Part shown: positions 7,713-18,209 of the stretch, in pieces | How the letters are laid out: every line of letters starts with the position of its first letter | How positions within the stretch are numbered: the stretch's first letter is position 1 | Made by a program: the position numbers and the translations under genes | Notes under the pieces: model-generated | The model's database searches: none | The model's input: only the letters and a program-made list of their open reading frames with translations | Told to the model about the DNA's origin: nothing | Source of the DNA: Syncephalis plumigaleata | Taxonomy: Eukaryota; Zoopagomycota; Zoopagomycetes; Zoopagales; Piptocephalidaceae | Reading direction: 5' to 3' | Length of the DNA stretch: 24,421 nucleotides | Assembly: GCA_025201365.1 (NCBI GenBank) | Contig: JAIXMF010000202.1 | Span: 1 to 24,421 of the forward strand

Positions 7713-9054
7713 TACATGGTTTTAATATGAGTTCATTATCACGTAATGGTCTTGTTTCTTTTGCAGTCTTGTTCTTATTATTCTTGCTTGGTTTATTCGT
7801 ATCAGTTGCTTTTCCTTTCGTAAAATCAAAACATATAAACATTTTGTTTTTATCATCCTACATGTATAATTTAATGTTAATGCACATTGCTACTACACTA
7901 ATCGATTAAACTAGTGGCACTTACTTTATGTTGAAGTTCAAATCCCATAGAAGTCAATATCTTTACAAATCGATCAACACTGGTAAATCGACTTTTAACT
8001 TCGGCCACCTTCAATTCACCACTAGAATAACATGTGAACAAGGGTGTGTAAGTTAATATTGTTGCTGTAACATAAATAGCAATATCACCTACCCTGGACG
8101 TAGTATTCTATAAGCTTCACGTAGGAAATCGATAAAGTTGGTGCCCATGAGCGATAAACAGAATATTACCATATCAGCCGCGTTATCTGCCATGGGCACA
8201 TTAGCGATATCGCACGCGGTAATCCGCTCATTTCCTGCTACCAAATCAAACGAGTGCATACGATGGGCTTGTCCAACGCGTAATGCCAGCATGGCTTCAC
8301 CGCAACCCATATCAGCTACGGTTAATGGTTCGGTACGCGATTGTAATTCGGCAATATAACGATCAAGTGGATTCTCCGGCCATTCCTCCACTTGTGATCG
8401 AAATCCTTCGTGATACTATGATAGTCAACATATAGACACATTAACAGAGAAGCATGATTCATTACTACTATTATACTGGTTATTCTAACTTACTTGTTCA
8501 AACAGTTCCGGTTGCTCTGAGAATAACTTGAACGACGTATCACCCGATGTCGTATATAATTGCTCGTTAAGCCATCGAAACCGTGCACCATGCAATTTCT
8601 TCTTCATTTGTTGCTGTAATGGTGTTAATCCATCCTTGCTATTGCTACTATTATTTGTGCTATCCTTTGCTATGTTACGCGTTCGTTTTATTGATACTCG
8701 CGTGTCTACACTCGTTACATCCTAGGATCATTGATGAGTTATTCGTTTAACGTAGTGTATGTATACTACTAGTTTACCTTGTTCATTTTTCGTTTATTTT
8801 TAGTACTTTTATCCGTAGCTTGAACTACATTCGTATGAGTCGGTTTATTTGCACTGTTACCAGACTCGGTTGTTATAGCAACACCGGATTGACGTGCTGC
8901 ATCTCTAGCGGCACTTTTGGCCAATGCCTAATAATGACTACTGATTAGTATATATGCTATAGTATGTATTATAGTGGTAACATACCTCCTTCAACTGCTG
9001 TTTCTGTCGTGAAGCAAACAGTGAACGTCGCGGTTGTTGTTGTTGTTTAGGCAT
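7675..9054 (-). CDS. RRP8: Rrp8-type 25S rRNA (adenine-N1) methyltransferase with transposon-altered C-terminus
   Basis: Six exons on the minus strand: 9054-8986, 8927-8778, 8721-8494, 8415-8093, 8021-7925 and 7857-7675. Introns are 58, 56, 78, 71 and 67 bases, all GT-AG; the product is 349 aa. Family signatures in order: GARFRWLNEQLY, YHEGFRSQV, WPENPLDRYI, SAM-binding VADMGCGEA (about 182-190), HSFDLVA, ACDIANVPM, FCLSLMGTN (about 234-242), GELKVAEVKSRF, MGFEL. The N-terminus is basic and Gln-rich, as in nucleolar proteins. In yeast Rrp8 makes m1A645 in 25S rRNA and aids early 40S/60S processing. The frame reaches LKPC, crosses into the transposon right inverted repeat, adds 12 residues (TGFFQPVGIVGL) and stops. 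The family ending IYKRR lies detached at 3191-3173. The catalytic domain is intact, so the protein may still work. Confidence 0.93.
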
Positions 9055-10596
9055 TAGAGTAGGAATTGTAGAGAAAACAATTTTATTGAATAAAAAAGAA
9101 ATAAAAAGCTCAAAAACAGCAATTAATCTTATAATCCAATTGATCTGGTATATCCTTTTCCTATTCATCATCATATGATCTATATAGTATAGGTTGTAGT
9201 TGATACTTGTCTTATAAATAAAGAACAAGTAGCAGTAGCTTTATTCTCTTTGTTTGTTACGTGTTGCCACGCTTGCACATATGATAGGTCATTGTTGATG
9301 ATGATTGGCATGTACAACAGCTGCATCTACTAATTAGATTGATGGATGAGATGGGATAGGATAGGATGGGATGGGAGGGAAGGTAAGAGTTGCGTGAGGT
9401 TTGTTACCAATTAAGTTACTAATGCATAGAGAGAAGCTTGACTACCAAAATAACCGTACAGATACATGCGTACACATCCATATCCATATCCACATACTTG
9501 CACATATCTCGTTCTACTCGTGTGTGAGTGTGTCTACTTTGTATTCTTTGCTTTCTTTTTTGTCATCTTGTTTTTATCATTACTATTGTTATTACTACTA
9601 CTCTAATATATACTACATTATACTACTATTACTACTATTACTACCACTATTAATGTAAGTAGCTACTATTTAGGAATTGTGTTGTGCCTTATTAAAACGA
9701 GGAGTCAAGGGGTAGTGGTTTATTTGTGTTGCTATAAAATGGCATTTCTCTGTAAACTCCGCCTTCTTCACTCTCCTTCACTCCTTTATCCTTGACTGGT
9801 GGCGGATATAAATCTAGTCTAGTTATGCTATTACTAACAACGCATTATCAAATCATAACAATAGTAACAGCAGCAATAACAATAACAACAATTAGTACAA
9901 GGATACATACAGATATACATATAGAAAACTAAAAAGAACCAAGTAACTTGATTCATAACAACAACAACGGCACTCTTCACCAGTGTGTTGATACGAATAT
10001 TGGTGTGTGCGTGTGTGTATGTGCGTGTGATAGTGGCATCATTCATAGAAGTTATAATAATATATAAAGGCCATTTAGTCACGGTAAGTAACTAGACGGA
10101 TATCTCATTGTATGCGAGCTTCCCCATTTATATGCTTATTCGTATTACATGACTTGAATAGTTTGCTAGTAAGCAAGAGCAATAGTCTCCTATTTATAGA
10201 TGCTTATTAGCAAGTAGCACTCATTGTTGTGATTATTGTTATTGATGACTATAGAGACTTGTTATTTTCACCAATTCTAAATCGACAACACCATCACTAT
10301 TCATCTTTTCTTTCTCTCCTTTCTCTCTCTCTCTCTCGTTCGCTCTCCCTTTTTTCCTTACCTTTCAACAAAAAAGGTCCCACTTGACCTTTCTAACCTC
10401 TTGCATATCTGTTCTACGTTGTCAACGTTTAGTCTCAACTACTCATCGTGTTAATCTTCAATTACTTCTTGTGCAACGCTAGTAGTTCACATCTCGAGCT
10501 CATCAGCTGTTATGCACCATTATTAACGAGTATCTTGATATTTCTTGCATTTCTTACAGCCACACCTATAAACACCATTCCTCTGCATATCCATCG
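9055..10596. other. Divergent upstream region of RRP8 and the GAR-domain gene
   Basis: No credible gene; the frames here are low-complexity (Tyr/Leu/Ile runs from TATTAC repeats). It holds a GGGAT/GGGAG purine stretch at about 9350-9384, TACTAC/TATTAC repeats at about 9580-9655, and CAACAA/AACAAT repeats at about 9860-9965. A pyrimidine-rich (CT)n tract at about 10300-10375 precedes the GAR gene start, as is common at fungal promoters. Both promoters must lie here. No defined operator site was recognised. Confidence 0.6.
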
Positions 10597-13500
10597 ATGG
10601 CACTTGCAGAACCAACACCGCAACTGGCCAATATTCTAGGAGCACGGGCGTCATTGTTAATGGAGAGTAACTCGGAAGTATCGAGTCAGGGAAGCAATAG
10701 TGACACAGTTACCACTGCCACTTCGACCACAATGACCACCACCACCACCACTTCTACTTCTACCTCTACTACTACCGCATCTGACACGGCATCGATCATT
10801 GCCACAACATCCCTTGTAGCTAGTGCCAAGCTTAAACTAGAGAATGCGATGGCGGCCAGTAACGCGACTCATACCAGTTCTGTGCGTTCCCTCTCCACCA
10901 ATAGCACCACTACGCTTGTTAATCAGCCATTACCGAGTATGCCATCGGCTCCGCCTTCTAGCGCGGGTAGTGGTCGGCATCGTCAGCATAAGCGTACGGA
11001 AAGTCAAGTGATGATGTCGGCGCGTGCCTTAAACGAGCTAAGAGCCAAATTCGACACTATCGGCGAGACACCCACGCGTAATGAAGTTAGTCTCATGGAG
11101 CTGATGTCAAAGTTCCAAACGGGTCAGGAGGAAGTGAATCTATGGCTGGGAGCAACTACGGTCGCGTTAGCCTCATTGGAAGCGGGTGGACTTGGCTCGC
11201 TAGAGGACCTGGAGGGCACTGCCGCTTTAGTCGTATCGGTCAATCGTTTCACCCTCCAGATGGAGAGTCTCACCAGTATCGGGAAGGATATTCGACGACG
11301 CTTGCAACTCGAGAGCAGCCCCGATATTGATGCTCGGCAAGTCGAAAAGGATTGCGACATGCTCGAACAAAGCTGGCGCGAATTACGTGAGCGTGTAACT
11401 GCTGCACGTAAAATGGCCGTCGAAATACAGGAACGAGATCAGGAGACCGAGAATATATTCCGCGTACTTGATGCCGATGTAACACGATCGCTAGGTGCAT
11501 CTAATACGAGTGCAGGCACGTTAGATGCACTGGAGCGTCGTCTAATCGCTCTGGAGACGCGTGTCAAGGAGATGGCACCTGCAGATGTACGTGCACGCGA
11601 AAGGCTGGAGGCACGTGTACGATCAGTGCGTAATACGCTTAAAGGGGCACGAGCTGCTGCTAATCGACGACATGATACGTTTACCGCGGTAGCTGGACAA
11701 TTGGACGATTTACTCTCCACCCTACGTACTGTTGCCACACGATGTTTAACATCGCTTCGAGATTGTGAGGAGCACTTCAAAAAGGAACCTACCAATGCAG
11801 CTGCCGGTATGACAGCCGAGGCTAAGCAACATGTCTCCGAGTTCCAGGCGAAACGTAAACATTACACACCCGCCGTGGAGAAGTTGTTGCAACTATTGTC
11901 CTCGAGTGTGATGGCTACTAAAGCGGCCAATGCTGCTACGGCATCGATGTCGTCGTCATTGGGTGCAACTCATTTAGCAACACCAGATGTGTCAGAAGAT
12001 GAAGCGGAAGAGGTGAACGACCGCGAGGATCGTGCGGTAATGCGTCGTTATACCGATGCCGAACAGGCCTGGGAGCAAGTACAGGAGATTATGTGGGATG
12101 TTGATACGCTACATCAAGAGCTGGAAACGATGGAGGCCGACGCAAAGAGCAAGAAGAAAATCGCGTCAGATAGCGAGGAGGATGAAACGCATCTCTATCC
12201 TGAACTATCCGTGCTCTCTTCATTGTCACGCGGTGCATCACCATCCCATCGTTCGGATAGCAGCCATGAGGAGAAACCTGTAACGCGTGGCAAGCGTCCT
12301 AAAACACCATCGCGTCTTAAGCAACCGGGATTCATGCTAACGAATCGACCTGCCACTAGTCATGATTTACGTGCACCGCCTAATCCAAACCTGTTAACCG
12401 TGCCATCTCCCTTGCCATGCCGTGCACCTACCGCTGCTGCTGCTGCTCATCATCAGCATCGTCAACGCTCGTATACACCTGATGTACCATCACCGGCTAG
12501 ACGTGCAAAGTCACCGAGTGTCGATGTAACAAATCGACGAATGGGTGCAGCCAGAGTTGCATCGCCTGCTCCTACAACTACTAATCGGACTACTGCTAAT
12601 GGCAATACTCGTACTCGTACTCCACTACGACATCAACCGTCTGCCCATCAGTTACGTACTACGACTAGCGAGAGACCGACGAAGCCTCGTGCCGTTTCAC
12701 CATTACCGCATAGTCGTACGACACCAGGTCGTTTCTTGAATGCCACGACATCTGCTCGTGATGCACGTCCATCATCATCGATGGCTCGTTATCAAAGCGC
12801 ACCATCTCCCACGCCACCGGTGCATACTCGTCGTAGTAGTCACGGTGCCGCCATCACTCGTGCCTCCACTTCCATGGGTGTCCGCTCCTCTGGACCTAGA
12901 TCACCTCCTTTGCCGGTACCGCGCGGTGCAACGGGTACACGTGCAGTGGCCAGTGCAACACCAGCTCGTCTCGCCGCACATACGGCCACCGCTCGACCTG
13001 CTTCATCATTAGGCGGCTATGGTCGATCAACACCGACACCTGTACCGGCAAGTGTTCGTCGCGTTGAACGTGAATCGGGCAGATCTGCTTCCTCCATGGG
13101 TCAATACGATCTAACGCCCATGCCTGCCTCGGAAGGAGTCATTAGTCGACCGGCACCTTCATTGTTGTCGGCTACCGCTCGTTACTATGCTCCGGGTAAG
13201 AATGTATCCGCTGAACGAGCAGCTACACCATTGCCACCACCTACGGCCGATGTCAATGATGATGATGATGATGATGATGGCATGGATCAAAATGGCAAGC
13301 GTGATGTATCGCCTCCTGTATCTATTCGATCGCAAAGGAGTCGTCGTAGTTCCGATGATAACGTGCCTAGTATCGATGTCACCCAGAGTGCATCGTCCAA
13401 GCTACGTGTAAAATATGTTCCTGATCGTAAGGATCCACTGGATATTCGTGTGGCGGCTATCGTCAATAACGCACCATTAAGCGTGCCCATACGACGTGTC

Positions 13501-13689
13501 AACAATGGTCGATACTCCTTCGGTGGCAAGGTGTGGTTCTGTAAGATGGAGCCACCACCACCACCACCAAAGAACGGCTACGGTGCAGGCACTGTAGCGA
13601 GTAGACCGCGTGACAATGTCAGTGTACGCGTTGGAGGCGGTTGGAAGGATCTTGAAGTTGTATTAATGGAATGTGCTATTGCCGACTAA
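10597..13689 (+). CDS. GAR (Gas2) domain cytoskeletal protein, Kar9/spectraplakin-like, 1,030 aa
   Basis: A single uninterrupted frame from the first ATG. Layout: Ser/Thr-rich low-complexity N-terminus (about 25-125); a long charged helical, spectrin-like region (about 140-520); a basic Ser/Pro/Arg/Thr-rich disordered region (about 545-880); an Asp run (about 887-894); and a GAR domain (about 935-1025). The GAR domain is recognised by KYVPDRKDPLDIRVAA, NNAPLSVPIRRV, GRYSFGGK and VSVRVGGGWKDLE. GAR domains bind microtubules; in filamentous fungi they occur at the C-terminus of Kar9-family proteins, which link microtubule plus ends to actin for nuclear positioning. Three [ST]-P-L-P motifs (604-607, 701-704, 877-880) in the basic region are candidate EB1/Bim1-binding SxIP-type sites. 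A proline run (986-991) interrupts the GAR domain. The GAR call is firm; the Kar9 link is an inference from architecture. Confidence 0.85.
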   Translation: MALAEPTPQLANILGARASLLMESNSEVSSQGSNSDTVTTATSTTMTTTTTTSTSTSTTTASDTASIIATTSLVASAKLKLENAMAASNATHTSSVRSLSTNSTTTLVNQPLPSMPSAPPSSAGSGRHRQHKRTESQVMMSARALNELRAKFDTIGETPTRNEVSLMELMSKFQTGQEEVNLWLGATTVALASLEAGGLGSLEDLEGTAALVVSVNRFTLQMESLTSIGKDIRRRLQLESSPDIDARQVEKDCDMLEQSWRELRERVTAARKMAVEIQERDQETENIFRVLDADVTRSLGASNTSAGTLDALERRLIALETRVKEMAPADVRARERLEARVRSVRNTLKGARAAANRRHDTFTAVAGQLDDLLSTLRTVATRCLTSLRDCEEHFKKEPTNAAAGMTAEAKQHVSEFQAKRKHYTPAVEKLLQLLSSSVMATKAANAATASMSSSLGATHLATPDVSEDEAEEVNDREDRAVMRRYTDAEQAWEQVQEIMWDVDTLHQELETMEADAKSKKKIASDSEEDETHLYPELSVLSSLSRGASPSHRSDSSHEEKPVTRGKRPKTPSRLKQPGFMLTNRPATSHDLRAPPNPNLLTVPSPLPCRAPTAAAAAHHQHRQRSYTPDVPSPARRAKSPSVDVTNRRMGAARVASPAPTTTNRTTANGNTRTRTPLRHQPSAHQLRTTTSERPTKPRAVSPLPHSRTTPGRFLNATTSARDARPSSSMARYQSAPSPTPPVHTRRSSHGAAITRASTSMGVRSSGPRSPPLPVPRGATGTRAVASATPARLAAHTATARPASSLGGYGRSTPTPVPASVRRVERESGRSASSMGQYDLTPMPASEGVISRPAPSLLSATARYYAPGKNVSAERAATPLPPPTADVNDDDDDDDGMDQNGKRDVSPPVSIRSQRSRRSSDDNVPSIDVTQSASSKLRVKYVPDRKDPLDIRVAAIVNNAPLSVPIRRVNNGRYSFGGKVWFCKMEPPPPPPKNGYGAGTVASRPRDNVSVRVGGGWKDLEVVLMECAIAD

Positions 13690-13887
13690 GTCAAATGAAT
13701 GTTTTTATGCGTATTGTTGAGTATTCTCCCTCCTTTTCTTCATCTTCTTATTCCTCTTCTTGTTATCGCTATCTACATTCATTGATTAGCTATAGTCAGT
13801 CAATTGTTATCGAGATGGATAATGGAATGTGACACTTGTTTATGGTAACTATTTTTTATTATTATATTAGCATTAATATTATAAATA
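13690..13887. other. Shared 3' region of two convergent genes
   Basis: 198 bases between the GAR gene (plus) and the polymerase kappa gene (minus). CT-rich on the GAR side and A/T-rich on the other; no gene. Confidence 0.7.
13855..13860 (-). terminator. Poly(A) signal of the polymerase kappa gene
   Basis: AATAAA on the minus strand about 28 bases past the stop codon. Confidence 0.5.
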
Positions 13888-16800
13888 CTACAATTGATTA
13901 AAATAAGAAAAATCGAGCAATGTTTGACGTGATGTACCAGTGGGTTTTGATCGCTTTCTACCTCTACGTGATTTAGTATTAGTAGAAGTGGAAGTGGAAG
14001 CAAAACTACTACTATTATTAGTGTATTATGTAATGGTAAGGAATAGACGATGGAAATGTTGACTTACCGTTTAGGACGTGAATTATTATTGCTAGTATTA
14101 TTGCTGGAATGATCTACATTATTCGTACTAGTGTTGTCTTCTGGTTGTAATGACGCTTCTGTTTGTCTACGTAAACAATGCTCTACATGACAATAGAGTG
14201 CAGCCTCTGAACGAGCCTCTAATCTCGTATTACACACGGGACAGGTTGACTTGATAAGACCGGAATCCCATACCATGGCTGATATGTTTGTCTACGCGTC
14301 ATTATCATGAATAATTATCATTGACTATGGATGATTTACGATGTAGTCACTTACTGTGGTATTAGTGTCGTTGTCATTGATGGAGGGTTTTCTAAAGAAC
14401 TGTAGTTGTATACACGATTATGTAAGTAATGATCTATGCTCTTTGTTCATTACGTATTTACCTTGGTAATCGATTTGTTGATCTGTTTCGTACGCATATC
14501 TTGCAATGCCGATATACGCAATCCCATTAGTCGTATATCAATGGGTTGCTCTTGTTCCAATAGCTAAAAGTCATACAGCTTATTAGTATATATGTGTATG
14601 TGGAATAACTATATAGATTACCTGTTTGCCCTGAGTGTACAAATCCTCCTCTGTAAATATACACTGGGCTAAACTACGTGATCGTGATAGTATAGTAAAG
14701 TCGGATCGTTTAAGCTTCAAAGTGATTGTCGATCCCTAAATGACATTGCACACAGTTAACGTAATGCTCGATTGTTATGATTATTAAGCCATGTCGATAA
14801 CTACTTACCTTGATTTGTTTACGATCTAGATTACTTGCAAGTTTGTCGGCTATCTTTTTTAACATTTCCAACTGTTGTTGCGCGTCAGACATGTTGCGGA
14901 AAGTGCTAACAATATTATTGTGGCAATTAGTACACAATAATAGGAATAAACTAGACTATTTGCATTGCTTACCGTTCTACACTAATACTTTTACGATCAT
15001 ATTGACTGTATAATAGCAATAATGATGATGCTTGTTACTAAATACTAATAAATGACTCGATTGGTACTTACACGGATAGATCGGTTTTACCTAGTCCTAA
15101 TGCAGCACGCGATATAAACTCGAATGATTTCGATGATAGTAGTAGTTTTAGCATAACACGATGCTCATGCTAGATTTGTTCAATTAATCCTATCATTATC
15201 TCTCTTACTACACGCATTTAGCTTACCATGTCATTGCCTGTTGTCACACCAAGTGCACCGAGTAATTGCTCTGTCACTCGACCAATGCCTAATTATCAAT
15301 TTATTATGGATGCTGCTATTTTAGCTATTATTATCAACTTACCATTCAGTTGGCGTACAGGTAACTCGCGTACAAACTTCATAATAACATCCCTGTCATT
15401 CTTTAGCGTATATTGACCTGTTTCAATATTCATCAAGTATTTGTCCATGATGACATTATGGTGTATCTCTTACCATTTGGCTTATTAATATCGGAGCATA
15501 TCTAAGTACAATGCATATATATATATAGTTGTTATTGCTGTACCATCACCATCCTATCGATGATAACACCTACTTTGGCTAGACGTCTAATACATAAATC
15601 TATATTAGCTGTGATTGTTTATATCTCTAGTATTCCTAGTGTTATTACTTACTTGTTGGCTGCAATACCTGCACTAGCTGCATTTGTGACTAGTTAGTTA
15701 TCATGTAGTATGACCATGATTCATATGAAAATACCTGTTAGATTTGTTTTCCTAATATACAGCGTTGTTAATCACACACATGCAAGTTTTCTAGTCTTGA
15801 TCAGTACAACAACTTACTCGAATATCTCTTGTCTAATCTTGTGTGTCGCCTCCTCTGCAGTCATGCCCGTTTCCTCCATGTAGCTCGTAAGGTTTAGATA
15901 GGCTAATTTAGAGTAATATTAGTATACATTAATGGCATTACAGTGATAATGCATTAAACCTACACTCATCAATGCCTGCCGCTCTAATTAGATAGTAGTT
16001 AGCATCCTGACTATGGCCGAACAAAACGAATACACTAATACTTGCAGAAATTGTGGATCATATCTCTATTCACTAGATTAGCAATGAATGAATAATCGAG
16101 CATATCATTTGATTACCTCGAGTATAGCTTGAACTTGCTTCGATATCGCCCTAATTATTAGCACTATTGAGCTATCTAATACCAATAGATCATCGTATCC
16201 CATAGCTTACTTGTATTTGGCTCCATTGACAGGTATGATAATCAACTCTATTGATTATACATTGGCTGTTATATTAGTTGAATAATCAACAATGGTTAAT
16301 ACGCTCAACGTACCAGGACACAGTTTCTACATATCATCCAAATGATAGTAATAATGATGATGATTAGTACAGACAGCAATTCTGACATTATTATTCTTCT
16401 ATACGATACCTTGGCAATATAGCCAGGCATTGCCGATCTAATACCAAATTTGCTATAATTATGTCATGTTAAACAATTTGTCATTGTGTATCACTACTGC
16501 AGGGATTACCGTGCAACATCTAGCAATCATAGTAACTATTAGTATTGCCTAACTGTAATGCTTTAATACAAACTTACAATTTGCGGTAGAAAGCATACTA
16601 TTCCCCTGTAATTCATTCGTTCATTCATTCATTTACGCGTAATATGCTTTTAAGTAAACAGTATCATACATATATATATATACATATCGCTACCTACTCC
16701 AACTGCCATGGGTTTTGTCTTTAACTCCGGGTTGTCAAGTTCCTCGACTGCCGCGTAGAATGCTAGTCATTTCCAATAAACACATCGTTAACAATGGTTG

Positions 16801-17415
16801 ATTTATTATTCATCATGAAGCAGCCTCCTCCATTACCATCCATATCTATATGTACTATTGTTTGTGATAAATCGCGTTCTACTTCAAGTTGTCGCCAATC
16901 CATATCAACTTGCTTGCGAATCTGCGTTAAATCACGCCCCTCCAATCGTTTCTTCCTCTCTAGCAGTTGCTCGATTCTCCTACGGAGTGCTTGGTCTTTT
17001 CGTCTCTCGTTCTCAAAAAATGGTGTTCCCTAATAGCGTGGTATGCAATCAATTATTAACCATTCGCCGACAAGTAGGAATGCAGTGACATTCTACCTAC
17101 CTTGGAAGCTTCGTATATAACACGCGTAATCATGGCTTTATCTGTGCTCTGTAGGCCCGCCTTGTTTGCCGAAGGTCCAAGAATTCGTGCCATAAACGTG
17201 GAATTATTGCTGTCATTCTTGCTTGATTCCTCGACAGCGGCATCCTCAGCAGCATCCTCGGTGGCTTCTCCAGTATCCTCCCATTCCAAAAAGTCAGCTA
17301 CTTCGTCCTCGCTGTAATCGTCATTCTCACTATCCCAGCCTTGTGTATCAACTGTGATGCTGCTCTTATCGCTGGCAGTAAGTGAAGGCACCGATTCTGC
17401 AGCTGGTAATGACAT
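13888..17415 (-). CDS. DNA polymerase kappa (DinB-type Y-family), 26 exons
   Basis: Exons on the minus strand (high to low): 17415-17101, 17029-16837, 16762-16698, 16605-16578, 16519-16510, 16452-16410, 16326-16314, 16247-16211, 16150-16117, 16065-16046, 15983-15964, 15902-15818, 15751-15735, 15677-15653, 15586-15574, 15501-15474, 15417-15343, 15288-15227, 15169-15072, 15005-14973, 14905-14809, 14735-14622, 14563-14462, 14399-14355, 14291-14068, 14011-13888. Total 1,920 bases, 639 aa. Motifs: NKAGLQSTDKAMI; IVHIDMDAFYAAVE (catalytic D167); MLSTANYVARKFGIRSAMPG; GIDES (D258, E259); TASAGIAANKRLAKICSD; NGIGRVTE; LGLGKTDLSV; and little-finger SISVERTF. A C2HC ubiquitin-binding finger has C541, C544, H559 and C563. 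The tail SRQTLLDFSYF resembles a PCNA-binding motif. It performs translesion synthesis past bulky N2-guanine lesions. The acidic N-terminus (about 15-70) is poorly conserved. Budding yeast lacks this polymerase. Confidence 0.92.
15984..16045 (-). other. Probable GC-AG intron in the polymerase kappa gene
   Basis: Donor GCAAGT (the GC-type consensus), a CTAAC branch site, and acceptor CTAATTAG; 62 bases. Using it joins YDPQF to L-A-A-G-I-D-E and gives the expected five residues between the Phe and the catalytic Asp. GT donors nearby either hit a stop or add four residues. Confidence 0.65.
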
Positions 17416-18209
17416 GGCGCGAAATATGAGTAGGGATAAAAAGAAGAAATTGTGACTCAACATGTCAAAATGAGCGCAATGGTAACGATGCTCGTTTGTC
17501 ATTACACAATAATTGACTGATTTATTCACCAAAACAAACAATAACAATAACAGTTACACTGCAAGTGTACACGCACTGTTCCATGTCACAATGGAAGAAT
17601 GCTAGCAATCAACATATGAATCTACACGTTCCTCTGGTATGTGTCTTGCTAGTTAATGATTGTTTTCCATGTTTATTCTCAAGCGATACAAAAGCATTAA
17701 TGATTGCGAATTAGAGAATAAATACTATGGAAGCAAGCGCGCTACTATCAAACAAGCTACTGCTCATTACGGCGTGTTCTGATCCATGTTTGTAGGTAGA
17801 CATGCTTTCGTCTTGCCAAACATGTAACATCCACAAAAATGATAGGCCAATGTTACGACTGTTAAGCTTTATTTGCAAGGATATAGGCCTACAAAACACT
17901 TTAGTTCTATCCTGTTTCGTCATTATTTTATTTGGAAAGGTAAAAAAGAAAGATCACTACGCCGTATTTGTAAGTGGCACGACTCGGACTCGTGTTTCAA
18001 ACCATCGTTTATGCGCATTTTCATGGTCCGAACATACGGGATTAGACCATCAAGCGAGCAGAAGAACACTGGATGATTGCTTAGCGTATTCCACTATAAA
18101 TATTAGATTATTTGTTGTAATCTTCTGCATACTTTATTTTTGCCTTATTCATCCACTTATTTACTTACGTTTGATACTATTCCGTTTATAAGTTACATTT
18201 TACGATATT
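17416..18209. other. Divergent upstream region of polymerase kappa and the secreted-protein gene
   Basis: About 800 bases holding both promoters. A 129-codon plus-strand frame at 17802-18191 starts with ATG, but its product is Cys/Leu/Ile/Phe-rich and matches no family, so it is not called as a gene. No RNA gene or operator was recognised. Confidence 0.55.

Noticed and set aside
7688-7909. 73-codon plus-strand frame with a hydrophobic stretch, spanning the right end of the transposon
   Set aside because: It is antisense to the last RRP8 exon and the inverted repeat; RRP8 motifs on the other strand explain the openness.
9401-10082. Frames of about 80 codons upstream of the GAR gene
   Set aside because: Composed of Tyr/Leu/Ile or Cys/Tyr runs from TATTAC and CAATAA repeats; not protein-like.
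11142-13012. Several other-frame ORFs over the GAR gene, including His/Leu/Val-rich ones
   Set aside because: Shadows of the long 1,030-codon frame; none shows its own motifs.
17802-18191. 129-codon ATG frame in the polymerase kappa/secreted-protein gap
   Set aside because: Cys/Phe/Leu/Ile-rich with no domain, no splice logic and no poly(A) signal; kept as intergenic.
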